DNA from: Veillonella criceti
Lineage (GTDB): Bacteria > Bacillota > Negativicutes > Veillonellales > Veillonellaceae
Length of the DNA stretch: 64,000 nt
Reading direction: 5' to 3'
Assembly: GCF_900460315.1 (NCBI RefSeq)
Contig: NZ_UHIO01000001.1
Span: 62,001-126,000 of the forward strand
Below, piece by piece: positions 34,513 to 42,349 of the stretch (position 1 is its first letter; every line of letters begins with the position of its first letter). The notes under the pieces were generated by a model. The model was not told the DNA's origin. It was given only the letters and a program-made list of their open reading frames with translations, and did no database searches. The position numbers and the translations under genes were made by a program.

Positions 34513-35670
34513 ATGAAAAAACAAGTAGTCATGTTAGCGGCAGCAGCTCTTTTTTCAGGGAATGTATGGGCTGCGCCTGAAACAGTATTAGAAAAAACAG
34601 ATGCATTGGAAAATACAATATATGGTTCAACTCAAGTTGGGGCCTTAGTTGATCGGGTGCAACAAATTGGGCAAACTGTATATGGGCGGTCTGGGTCAGG
34701 TACACTGAATGCACAGGTAGATTCCTTATATGACTCTATTGAAGGCAATGTGCGTGGCAAGGTATCGGTGAATCAGCAACTTTCCATGCTTGAATGGACA
34801 TATCAGAATAAAGTAGGCAGTGGCTCTTTAGTATCTCGGGTAGAACAATTAGAGCGTAGTGTTTCTGGTCGTATTGGTACAGGTTCTTTAGAAAGTCGTA
34901 TTCAGTCTTTGGGGAAAACTATTAATGGAGCCCCTTTGAAAGTAACGACTCAAATTGGTTCTGTAGCGAATACAGAAGTGTTTTCTGTAACTTTGAACAC
35001 GCCTATTAATACAGCGACGAGTAAAGAAGGTGATACCTTCACGTTTACAGTAGCTGATGATATTATGGATGGTAATGTATTGTTAGTACCTGCTGGTACA
35101 GTAGGGGAAGGGCATATTTCAGAATTGAAAAAAGCTGCTTCTTTTGGACGTAATGGTAAATTAGATTTAATTTTTGATACAGTACCTACCTTAGATGGGA
35201 CAGAATTTACGGCTATTCAAGGGGAAGAAGCAAAGGCTAAGACTAAACAAGAATTAAAAGCGGCTGGCGCTTCCGTAGCAGGGGCTGTGCTATTAGGCCC
35301 TGTTGGTTTAGTCGGTGGTTTCTTTGTTAAAGGTAAAAATATAGATTTACCAGAAGGTGCGACTATTTATGTACAACCACAAGAGATGGTAACCGTACAA
35401 GGTGTAGTTGTTGGCGGTGATGGTCAGGCTCATACCGCTAATGAAACGGTCACTCAAGATTCTTATGATGAGTATACCTTAGGTGATGATTCAGAACCGG
35501 TTACTTTGGTACCGGCTGATGATACAAACGCTGAGGTCAATGAGGAGCCAGAGGAAGACGTCGTTGAAGAGTCCGAAGGTACGGTTGAGGAAGACGATGA
35601 AGTGGCTGAAGAATCGAGTGAAGCTAGTAACGCTCCTTCGCAGCCAATTGTGGTTGTGAAACGCAACTAA
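34513..35670 (+). CDS. Exported repeat protein with acidic tail, unknown function
   Basis: 385 residues from ATG 34513 (GGAGG upstream; ATG 34498 precedes that site). A signal peptide ends at VWA-APE. Residues about 25-140 hold four or five degenerate repeats of roughly 30-38 residues built on (D/E)xLExxIYGxxxxGxLxxRVxxL. A beta-rich domain follows (about 155-300: SVTLNTPINTATSKEGDTFT, LLVPAGTVGEGHISELKKA) with a glycine-rich hydrophobic stretch AGAVLLGPVGLVGGFFV, and a strongly acidic Glu/Asp tail of about 60 residues. Nothing catalytic is seen. It may be a periplasmic or envelope scaffold working with the LptD-like neighbour. Confidence 0.7.
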   Translation: MKKQVVMLAAAALFSGNVWAAPETVLEKTDALENTIYGSTQVGALVDRVQQIGQTVYGRSGSGTLNAQVDSLYDSIEGNVRGKVSVNQQLSMLEWTYQNKVGSGSLVSRVEQLERSVSGRIGTGSLESRIQSLGKTINGAPLKVTTQIGSVANTEVFSVTLNTPINTATSKEGDTFTFTVADDIMDGNVLLVPAGTVGEGHISELKKAASFGRNGKLDLIFDTVPTLDGTEFTAIQGEEAKAKTKQELKAAGASVAGAVLLGPVGLVGGFFVKGKNIDLPEGATIYVQPQEMVTVQGVVVGGDGQAHTANETVTQDSYDEYTLGDDSEPVTLVPADDTNAEVNEEPEEDVVEESEGTVEEDDEVAEESSEASNAPSQPIVVVKRN

Positions 35671-35696
35671 TCCAATGAAAATGAGGTAAGTAGAAG

Positions 35697-37241
35697 ATGG
35701 TAATGAAGAAGGCTAGGTATGCGTTAAGTGCCGCTTTAGTCGTTATGCCTTTGTTATCAGTGGAAGCGGCTGATGATAAAGGGTTAGTTTATGAAAATAC
35801 ACAAGATATTGCCTATGATTCAGATCCTGTAAGTATGGCTACTATGAATGAATCTGATGGGGCGCTTATTCGCGTTGTTCGTCGCGGTACGCCTACACCT
35901 GTCGTTGATAATAGTCAGCAACCTGTAAAAGTCGATGCTGATAGTATGTATTATAGTAGTGCTACTGGTAATGTTGTGGCAGTAGGTAAAGTCGATGCGG
36001 TTCAAGGGACTCAAGAGATTCATAGTGAAAAGTTACTAGGAAATACAAAGTCTCAAGAATATACAACGGAAGGGGCATTCCATTTTCTAGAAAATAAGGG
36101 CGCTACTAAAGATTTACGTGGTACTAATTTAGTCTATAATAGTGGTACTAATGCTATGTCGGCCCCTGATGTTATTGGTTATGTAGAACCTTATTATGTG
36201 AAAGCAGATAAAGTTGAATATGATGGTCAACAAGGTTTAATTACCAAAGGCTGGTTAACGACTAAACATGCCATGGCGTATAAAGGTGTGCCAGACTATC
36301 GCATCGAAGGAAGTACTATTGAAGTATATCCTGGCGATAAGGCTATCATTCGGGATGCTAAGTTATTCATTAAAAACGGTAAGATTTTGAGCATGCCAAA
36401 ATATGTTGTGTCCTTACGTAGTGACCGAGATGGTGAATTCAATGTATTTTCTTTGATTCCACGACCAACGTATAATAGCGATGATGGTTTTGGTTTAAAA
36501 GGGAATATTGAATATCCAGTAGGCGACAGTGGTGAATTGTTTTTACGCTATCAGTGGATGACTAAAGAAGGGTTTAAACCTAGTTTTGGATATCGTGAAT
36601 ATTTACCTTGGGGCGTTGCTACCTTTGGGGTAAGTCGTGAATCTTCTTCCTTAAATGCCCGCACAGTATGGGTAGAAAAACGACCTGAATTTTCCGTGTA
36701 TACTAATCAATATTATATTGGTAAAACACCATTTACTATTCGTGGTGGTGGTAATATTGGCTATTGGAAAGAGGACTATATTAAAGGCAGCCATGCCATG
36801 TTTTTTGGCGAGGTAAGCCATGATGCTATTAAATTGTCCAAAAATGCTAATTTACGTTTTTATGGTGGTTATCAACGAGACTATTATGGATATAATGATA
36901 GCATTCGTAGTATGCCATATTGGGGCGTTACATCTGATTGGAGAATGAATTCTCGTGTGACTGCATTCTCTAGTTATCGTCAAAACAATATGGATATGCG
37001 ACGGAATTCACCATATCCTTTTGATGCTACTGATATTGCTCGTAATTGGGTATTAGGTGCGACAATTCAATTAACACGGTTAGATTCATTTACTATTAGT
37101 ACTCAGCGAGATGTACAATCAGGAGAACTTCGTTACGTCGACTATACTTGGCATCGTGATATGCACTCCTTTGAAGGATGGCTTACTTACCAATCGAAGC
37201 AAAAGAAATGGTCGTATACAGTAGTGGCTAAAGATTTCTAG
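35697..37241 (+). CDS. LptD/OstA-like outer-membrane protein
   Basis: 514 residues with a signal peptide (cut near VEA-ADD). Residues about 75-230 form OstA/LptA-type beta-jellyroll repeats (VKVDADSMYYSSATGNVVAV, VYNSGTNAMSAPDVIGYVEP). The rest has the alternating aromatic pattern of a beta-barrel (GELFLRYQWMTKEGFKPSFG, LRFYGGYQRDYYGYND) and ends in Phe, the usual last residue of outer-membrane proteins. LptD inserts lipopolysaccharide in the outer leaflet. This protein is much shorter than E. coli LptD, so it may be a Negativicutes variant or a paralogue. It follows two exported proteins on the same strand. Confidence 0.8.
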   Translation: MVMKKARYALSAALVVMPLLSVEAADDKGLVYENTQDIAYDSDPVSMATMNESDGALIRVVRRGTPTPVVDNSQQPVKVDADSMYYSSATGNVVAVGKVDAVQGTQEIHSEKLLGNTKSQEYTTEGAFHFLENKGATKDLRGTNLVYNSGTNAMSAPDVIGYVEPYYVKADKVEYDGQQGLITKGWLTTKHAMAYKGVPDYRIEGSTIEVYPGDKAIIRDAKLFIKNGKILSMPKYVVSLRSDRDGEFNVFSLIPRPTYNSDDGFGLKGNIEYPVGDSGELFLRYQWMTKEGFKPSFGYREYLPWGVATFGVSRESSSLNARTVWVEKRPEFSVYTNQYYIGKTPFTIRGGGNIGYWKEDYIKGSHAMFFGEVSHDAIKLSKNANLRFYGGYQRDYYGYNDSIRSMPYWGVTSDWRMNSRVTAFSSYRQNNMDMRRNSPYPFDATDIARNWVLGATIQLTRLDSFTISTQRDVQSGELRYVDYTWHRDMHSFEGWLTYQSKQKKWSYTVVAKDF

Positions 37242-37289
37242 AGGTGTTATACATATTTAGTATTAAAATAGTGAGTATAATAAAAGCTA

Positions 37290-37334
37290 GCTTAGAGAAG
37301 GGCCGTTTGTTTTTCTCTAAGCCTTTGCTTTTTG
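37290..37334 (+). terminator. Intrinsic terminator after the LptD-like gene
   Basis: GCTTAGAGAA pairs with TTCTCTAAGC, then CTTTGCTTTTTG. Confidence 0.75.
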
Positions 37335-37362
37335 TAATACGTGTTTAGAAAAGAGGTTAATT

Positions 37363-38232
37363 ATGGGCAAAGTTCGTAAGGCTGTTATTCCAGCGGCAGG
37401 ATTTGGCACTCGCTTTTTGCCAGCTACAAAAGCACAACCTAAGGAAATGTTACCAATTGTAGATACGCCAGCCATTCAATACATTATTGAAGAAGCTTTA
37501 GCGTCAGGGATTGAAGAAATATTGATTATTACTGGACGTAATAAGCGGGCGATTGAAGATCATTTTGATACTAGTGTTGAATTGGAGCAATTGTTACAAC
37601 AACAAGGGAAACAAAAACAGTTAGACATGGTGCGATCTTTAGCAGACATTCGTGTTCATTTCATTCGTCAAAAAGCGCCACGTGGTTTGGGTGACGCTAT
37701 TTTATGTGCCAAAGCTTTTGTGGGTAATGAACCTTTTGCCGTTTTATTGGGGGATGATGTAGTTTATAATCCAGAATATCCTTGTTTAAAACAATTAATG
37801 GATTGTTATGAAGAAGTGGGTGGCTCTGTATTAGGGACGCAGCGTGTTCCTGAGGATAAAGTCAGTTCCTATGGGATTGTGGCTGGTCATGAAATTAAAC
37901 CTAATATTTATAAAGTTGACGGTTTAGTAGAAAAGCCAAGTCGGGATTTAGCTCCATCTAATTTAGCCGTTTTAGGACGGTATATTTTATCGCCAGAAAT
38001 TTTTGCAGTATTAGAACAAACTCCGTTAGGGGCTGGTCATGAATTACAATTGACTGATGGGTTGGCACGTCTTAACAGTGACGTATTTGCCTTAGCCTAT
38101 GAAGGCCGTCGGTATGATATTGGTGATCGGTTAGGTTATCTACAAGCCACAGTAGAATACGGTTTGCGATCTGATATTTTTAAAGAGCAGTTTAAGACGT
38201 ATTTGAAAAATTTGATTAAGACATTAGATTAA
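37363..38232 (+). CDS. galU: UTP-glucose-1-phosphate uridylyltransferase
   Basis: 289 residues with the nucleotidyltransferase start RKAVIPAAGFGTRFLPATKA, then QPKEMLPIVDTPAIQYIIEE, ILIITGRNKRAIEDHFD and FAVLLGDDVVYN. GalU makes UDP-glucose from UTP and glucose-1-phosphate, a precursor for lipopolysaccharide and other glycans. Length and motifs are those of the family. ATG 37363 after AGAGG. Confidence 0.95.
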   Translation: MGKVRKAVIPAAGFGTRFLPATKAQPKEMLPIVDTPAIQYIIEEALASGIEEILIITGRNKRAIEDHFDTSVELEQLLQQQGKQKQLDMVRSLADIRVHFIRQKAPRGLGDAILCAKAFVGNEPFAVLLGDDVVYNPEYPCLKQLMDCYEEVGGSVLGTQRVPEDKVSSYGIVAGHEIKPNIYKVDGLVEKPSRDLAPSNLAVLGRYILSPEIFAVLEQTPLGAGHELQLTDGLARLNSDVFALAYEGRRYDIGDRLGYLQATVEYGLRSDIFKEQFKTYLKNLIKTLD

Positions 38233-38262
38233 TATAATGTAAGGTATATATAAGATACAAGG

Positions 38263-38315
38263 AAAACTGATTTATGGTAATTGTTGTAGTGGATTACCAT
38301 AAATCAGTTTTTTAT
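38263..38315 (+). terminator. Intrinsic terminator after galU
   Basis: A long stem (AAAACTGATTTATGGTAAT with ATTACCATAAATCAGTTTT) is followed by TTTA. Confidence 0.9.
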
Positions 38316-38346
38316 TGTTAACAATAAAAATAGATGTAGTTGACGG
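38315..38346. promoter_or_regulatory. Candidate BirA (biotin repressor) operator
   Basis: The left half TTGTTAAC (38315-38322) matches the Gram-positive BirA half-site exactly. After 16 bp the right half GTTGACGG (38339-38346) matches GTTAACAA at five of eight positions. The right half covers the -35 of a strong promoter. The downstream cluster contains bioY, which makes BirA control plausible. Confidence 0.5.
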
Positions 38347-38368
38347 ATAGTTATGAATTATATATAAT
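38340..38368 (+). promoter_or_regulatory. Sigma-A promoter of the hotdog/bioY cluster
   Basis: TTGACG (38340-38345) and TATAAT (38363-38368) are 17 bp apart; the gene starts 35 bp downstream. Confidence 0.75.
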
Positions 38369-38402
38369 TTGAAAGAGATTATCTGTAGAAGGAGGCGAAG
38401 CG

Positions 38403-38942
38403 ATGCGGGAGTTGTTTCGAGGATTAATTGAAGCGGATAAAGAATTGCCACGAACGATGGTGATAGCCCAGTTACATTGGCGACGCCTAGCTGCGCCGGC
38501 TCATTATGAGCAGGTGAAACAAAAAAGGGAATGGTATGAAACAACATTGGCGCGTGGTGAGACAGAATTGAGAGCAGTTTTGAAAGCGTTAGCCCCTACT
38601 AAGTTGCCCATAGCTCCTAAATTATCAGTGCATCCAGTTGTTATACCAAAACAAGTTACTCCATGGCATATATTTTCGCGAGTAGAAATTCTTGATTTTG
38701 TTACGGAAGTGAAGGATGAAAACTCTATTCATCAACAGGAAAAGGCCGTTGTACCTGGTTGCTTAGTGTTAGAGCGATTATACCAATATATAACAGTGGA
38801 ATTAGGTGAAACAGTAGACACTATGTCAGTTCGTTTTCGTAGACCTACTTTCGTGGATGAAATGGTATCTATCATAGAGGAACGGTCATGCATTCAAGGT
38901 TATACGGCTGAACGCACTGTTTTTACGTGCACTTGGTCATAA
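38403..38942 (+). CDS. MaoC-like hotdog-fold protein, possible (R)-acyl-CoA hydratase
   Basis: 179 residues; ATG after GGAGG. The N-terminal half is helical and unrecognised (RELFRGLIEADKELPRTMVI). The C-terminal half (about residues 95-179) resembles a MaoC/hydratase hotdog: VTEVKDENSIHQQEKAVVPG carries the DxNxxH catalytic pattern, then a long helix GCLVLERLYQYI and strands VRFRRPTFVDEMVSI. Such domains hydrate or dehydrate acyl-CoA or acyl-ACP. It is upstream of bioY, a thiolase-like and a ligase-like gene, which suggests a joint acyl-chain role linked to biotin. Family call moderate; reaction inferred. Confidence 0.6.
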   Translation: MRELFRGLIEADKELPRTMVIAQLHWRRLAAPAHYEQVKQKREWYETTLARGETELRAVLKALAPTKLPIAPKLSVHPVVIPKQVTPWHIFSRVEILDFVTEVKDENSIHQQEKAVVPGCLVLERLYQYITVELGETVDTMSVRFRRPTFVDEMVSIIEERSCIQGYTAERTVFTCTWS

Positions 38943-38960
38943 TATCTGACCTAACGTGAC

Positions 38961-39000
38961 TATTATATGGTTTATAGTACTTATTATATGGTTTATAGTA
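38961..39000 (+). repeat. Two tandem copies of a 19-bp sequence upstream of bioY
   Basis: TATTATATGGTTTATAGTA occurs at 38961-38979 and 38982-39000, a 21-bp period, i.e. two helical turns. It lies 46 bp before the bioY start and could be a regulator site; GGTTTA recalls BirA half-sites but the copies are direct, not inverted. Confidence 0.6.
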
Positions 39001-39045
39001 TATTTGTAATTATTTTAATTATTTTAATTATTTGAGGTGTGTTTT

Positions 39046-39570
39046 ATGTCTGATACTCGTAAGTTAACAAAAATGGCGTTATTGATTGCTTTATGTTGTG
39101 TGTCCGCTTATATATCTTTTCCATTACCTTTTACCCCGGCTATGGTAACAGCGTCTACTTTAGTATTTTGTTTAATTGCGTTTATGTTACCGCCTAAAGA
39201 AACATTTATAGCTTTATGTGTATATGTACTAATTGGTGCTGTTGGGTTGCCTGTATTTGCCGGTGGCATTGGTGGTCTTGGTAAAATTTTAGGCCCAACA
39301 GGTGGTTTCATTTGGAGCTATCCTATTGCATATACTTTACTTAGTGTATGTAAAGGGAAGAAGCATTCCTTTTTTACATATTTCTGGCGTTCTGTGGTGA
39401 TTACGATTCCTATTACTTACATTTTTGGTATGATTGGTGGGATGATTGTAACTGGCATTAATTTTGAAGCGGCTTTAGTAGGCTATGCCTTACCATTTAT
39501 TCCTGGTGACATTATGAAATGTGCTATGGCTGCTTGGTTAGGGACTAAAGCAGCAAAACTAAATATTTAG
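39046..39570 (+). CDS. bioY: BioY biotin transporter S component
   Basis: 174 residues from ATG 39046 (GAGGTG upstream; a GTG at 39037 is too close to it). Six hydrophobic segments and the BioY blocks LIALCCVSAYISFPLPFTPA, YVLIGAVGLPVFAGGIGGLG and the lipid-facing PTGGFIWSYPIAY are clear. BioY binds biotin in the membrane and works with ECF energy-coupling ATPases encoded elsewhere. Followed 27 nt later by the thiolase-like gene. Confidence 0.93.
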   Translation: MSDTRKLTKMALLIALCCVSAYISFPLPFTPAMVTASTLVFCLIAFMLPPKETFIALCVYVLIGAVGLPVFAGGIGGLGKILGPTGGFIWSYPIAYTLLSVCKGKKHSFFTYFWRSVVITIPITYIFGMIGGMIVTGINFEAALVGYALPFIPGDIMKCAMAAWLGTKAAKLNI

Positions 39571-39597
39571 AAGACGTTTGACTTAGCGGAGGATGCT

Positions 39598-40710
39598 ATG
39601 AAGAATGAAATAATGTCTTCAGTGTACATAATGGGCGGCCTTAGGACGCCCATTGGTTCATATAAAGGACAATTTAAATACATAAGACCAGAACAGTTAG
39701 GTGCGCGAGTATTAAATACATTGCATGAAACGTATGGTGAGGTAGAAGAGATTATTTGTGGTAATGCAGTGGGAACTGGGGGGAATATAGGTCGTTTGAC
39801 AGCCTTGTATTCTACTTATGGTAGTACAGTGCCTGCTTATACTGTAGATATGCAGTGTGCTAGTGCTGGTTCAGCCATTATACAAGGTTATAGGGGTATT
39901 CGTAGTGGTATGGTCAAGACGGTTATTGCTGGTGGTGTAGAAAGTAGTTCGTTACAGCCTTTGCGAATGTATGCGAATGAGGACGAACGGAAAGGCTCTT
40001 ATATGGTGGCGCAATTTTCACCAACAGAGAATGATGCATTAGCTATGTTAAAAGGGGCCGAGCGAACAGCGCAGAAATATAAGGTGACAAAAGAGGAGTT
40101 AGATTATTGGAGTTTGCGTAGTCATCGTTTGGCTGTGAAGGCCCAACAAGAAGGTATTTTAAAGCCTTACATATTAGATATGGGCTCTCAATATAAAGAT
40201 GAAAGTATAAAACCTCGTTTGCAACAAAAAGTATTAGACCGGATGAAACCAATTTTAGGTGAAGGCACTTTAACAACGGCGGGCAATGCTTGTTATACGC
40301 ATGATGGGGCTGCTTTTGTAGTGCTCAGTGATAGACCAGGTCCATTTCGTATAGTCAGTGCTTTGCAGTATGGCGGAGACCCTTTATATAGTCCTGAAGG
40401 GGCGTTACAAGCGACTGAGCACTTATTAAAACAGACTGGTTTAACTATGGCAGCGTTAGATGCGATTGAATGGAATGAAGCGTTTGCGGTAATTGATGTT
40501 TTATTTGCTCGTTCGTACGGTCAATGGGAAGAACAATATAATCAACTTGGCGGGGCTCTTGCGTATGGGCATCCTTTTGGGTGTTCAGGGGCTATTATTT
40601 TACTTCATACGATGGCTGCTTTGGCATATCGTCAAGGTCGTTATGGTGTATGTGCGATTGCTGGGGCTGGCGGTATGGGAACAGCTATATTGATTGAACG
40701 GATGATGTAA
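39598..40710 (+). CDS. Thiolase-family protein (YhfS-like)
   Basis: 370 residues. It starts VYIMGGLRTPIGSYKGQFKY, with the acyl-accepting cysteine in VDMQCASAGSAII (about residue 87), WNEAFAVIDVLF and the histidine in YGHPFGCSGA. The second catalytic cysteine of thiolases, expected in CIGGGMG, is not there: the sequence reads IAGAGGMG, although a cysteine occurs three residues earlier. The order bioY, thiolase, acyl-CoA ligase resembles Bacillus yhfU-yhfS-yhfT, which has been linked to biotin. It may condense or cleave an acyl-CoA in pimelate-type metabolism; this is inference. Confidence 0.82.
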   Translation: MKNEIMSSVYIMGGLRTPIGSYKGQFKYIRPEQLGARVLNTLHETYGEVEEIICGNAVGTGGNIGRLTALYSTYGSTVPAYTVDMQCASAGSAIIQGYRGIRSGMVKTVIAGGVESSSLQPLRMYANEDERKGSYMVAQFSPTENDALAMLKGAERTAQKYKVTKEELDYWSLRSHRLAVKAQQEGILKPYILDMGSQYKDESIKPRLQQKVLDRMKPILGEGTLTTAGNACYTHDGAAFVVLSDRPGPFRIVSALQYGGDPLYSPEGALQATEHLLKQTGLTMAALDAIEWNEAFAVIDVLFARSYGQWEEQYNQLGGALAYGHPFGCSGAIILLHTMAALAYRQGRYGVCAIAGAGGMGTAILIERMM

Positions 40711-40765
40711 AATTTAGTGCATTAAGATAGTCTGTAGGCTAATTAACAGACTAGGGTGATTAAAT

Positions 40766-42151
40766 ATGGATGAATTATTACAACGATTAGCTATATATAG
40801 TAAACAGCAGGGGGATAAGGCGGCTGTTATTATTGATGATGTAGTCTATACATATAGGGATTTGTGGCAATCGATACATAAGGTAGAGATGGTCAATATA
40901 CGTCAGTCAAACACAGATAATGTTCAGTCGGTTATTACAGACAATATTACAGATACTATTACAGGTCATATAGAAGTAGTGTGTGCAGAAACCTTAATGC
41001 CTTCGACTATGGTTATTCAGACAAAGCAAATTTGGTTACAGCTAACACAGTGGCTTCAGTGCCTGGTAGAAGGGCGGCGACCTATTCTTTGTCATCCTGA
41101 TTTAGAGCCTTCGAGGGTGGCCTTATTAGAGCAGACCTATTTGAAAGGGCAAACGATACCGCAGGGGGCAGATTTTGGTGTATTGTCTTCAGGAACAACG
41201 GGTTTACCAAAAGTATTGTGGCGTTCTTTACGAAGTTGGACTGATTTTTTCTCGGCGCAAAATCAAATTTTTAAAGTTGATGAGGCTACGGTGTTATTTT
41301 GGCAAGGCAGTTTAAGCTTTACAGGTAATCTTAATAGCCTTTTGAGTGTACTTTATGAAGGAGGAACGGCGGTTACTTCACAACATATGTCACCACGTAC
41401 TTGGATGCGTTTGAGTGAAGCTTGGCAGGTAACGCACTGGTATTTATTACCAACTAAACTTCGTTTATTAGTAGGGGTGTTACAGCATCCTTTACAAGCG
41501 TTGCGATTAATTTTTACTGGTTCACAGACACTGGATCATAAATTATTGAAACAATTACAATGTACGCAACCACAGATAGAATTTATTTTGTACTATGGTG
41601 CAAGTGAGCTTAATTATATCACCTATTGTACGGCTGCAGAGTGGTTAGCTGAGCCTAATACAGTGGGGTATCCGTTCCCTGGGGTTACCGTTACGCTTGA
41701 TGACACGGGCCTTATTTATGTTGACACTCCTTTTGGCATTGAGGAGATTGAGTTACCCTATACAGTGGGCGATGAAGGGGCTTGGAGTGAAACAGGGCGA
41801 CTATGTTTCAAAGGGCGTCGGAGTGCTATGATTAATCGAGGGGGATATAAAGTGTCCATTCCCTACTTAGAAAGTACTTTATTGAGTATTGAAGGGGTTG
41901 TTGATGGAGCTGTGATAGGCGTTCCTGATGAATTGCGTGGCGAACAACCGATAGCGTTTTTAGTGCCTGATGGTGAACGACCACTACCAGATATAGTAGC
42001 TGATATGGCTATGCGTTTCACGTCTAAGGACCGACCAAAGTCTATAGTGTGGCTTAAACACTTGCCACTTACGGCTTGTTCAAAGGTAGATACCAAACAA
42101 TTACGCAGTATATATGAGACCTCTTTAAGCAAGCATGACAATAATATATAG
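40766..42151 (+). CDS. AMP-binding acyl-CoA ligase-like protein (YhfT-like)
   Basis: 461 residues of the ANL adenylating superfamily: P-loop GVLSSGTTGLPKVLW, the A5-like YGASELNYITY, the ETGRLCFKGR hinge region and a C-terminal DRPKSIVWLKHLPLTACSKV with the expected lysine. The N-terminal subdomain is shorter and more divergent than usual (Thr/Ile/Asp-rich around residues 45-75). It would activate a carboxylic acid as AMP ester and then CoA thioester. The neighbouring genes suggest a fatty or dicarboxylic acid; substrate unknown. Confidence 0.82.
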   Translation: MDELLQRLAIYSKQQGDKAAVIIDDVVYTYRDLWQSIHKVEMVNIRQSNTDNVQSVITDNITDTITGHIEVVCAETLMPSTMVIQTKQIWLQLTQWLQCLVEGRRPILCHPDLEPSRVALLEQTYLKGQTIPQGADFGVLSSGTTGLPKVLWRSLRSWTDFFSAQNQIFKVDEATVLFWQGSLSFTGNLNSLLSVLYEGGTAVTSQHMSPRTWMRLSEAWQVTHWYLLPTKLRLLVGVLQHPLQALRLIFTGSQTLDHKLLKQLQCTQPQIEFILYYGASELNYITYCTAAEWLAEPNTVGYPFPGVTVTLDDTGLIYVDTPFGIEEIELPYTVGDEGAWSETGRLCFKGRRSAMINRGGYKVSIPYLESTLLSIEGVVDGAVIGVPDELRGEQPIAFLVPDGERPLPDIVADMAMRFTSKDRPKSIVWLKHLPLTACSKVDTKQLRSIYETSLSKHDNNI

Positions 42152-42201
42152 TAGCGCTTATTGAAATCTACTACAAGATATTGTATAATAAGCAAGAAGT
42201 G

Positions 42202-42236
42202 AACAACTGGTAGCCGTTTACGGTACCAGTTGTTTA
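42202..42236 (+). terminator. Intrinsic terminator after the ligase-like gene
   Basis: AACAACTGGTA pairs with TACCAGTTGTT around an 11-nt loop, then TTATATAT. Confidence 0.75.
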
Positions 42237-42349
42237 TATATATAGGCTAAGGCTTACTAAATACATCAGATAGTTAGTAAGGTTGGCATTGAGTTATTTA
42301 GTTTGATACATTTATAGACTATATTTAGAAACATATGGGAGGCCTTGTC

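Noticed and set aside
35463-35666. Ser/Thr-rich antisense frame opposite the acidic tail of the 34513 protein
   Set aside because: It is the reverse complement of Glu/Asp codons; no start signal.
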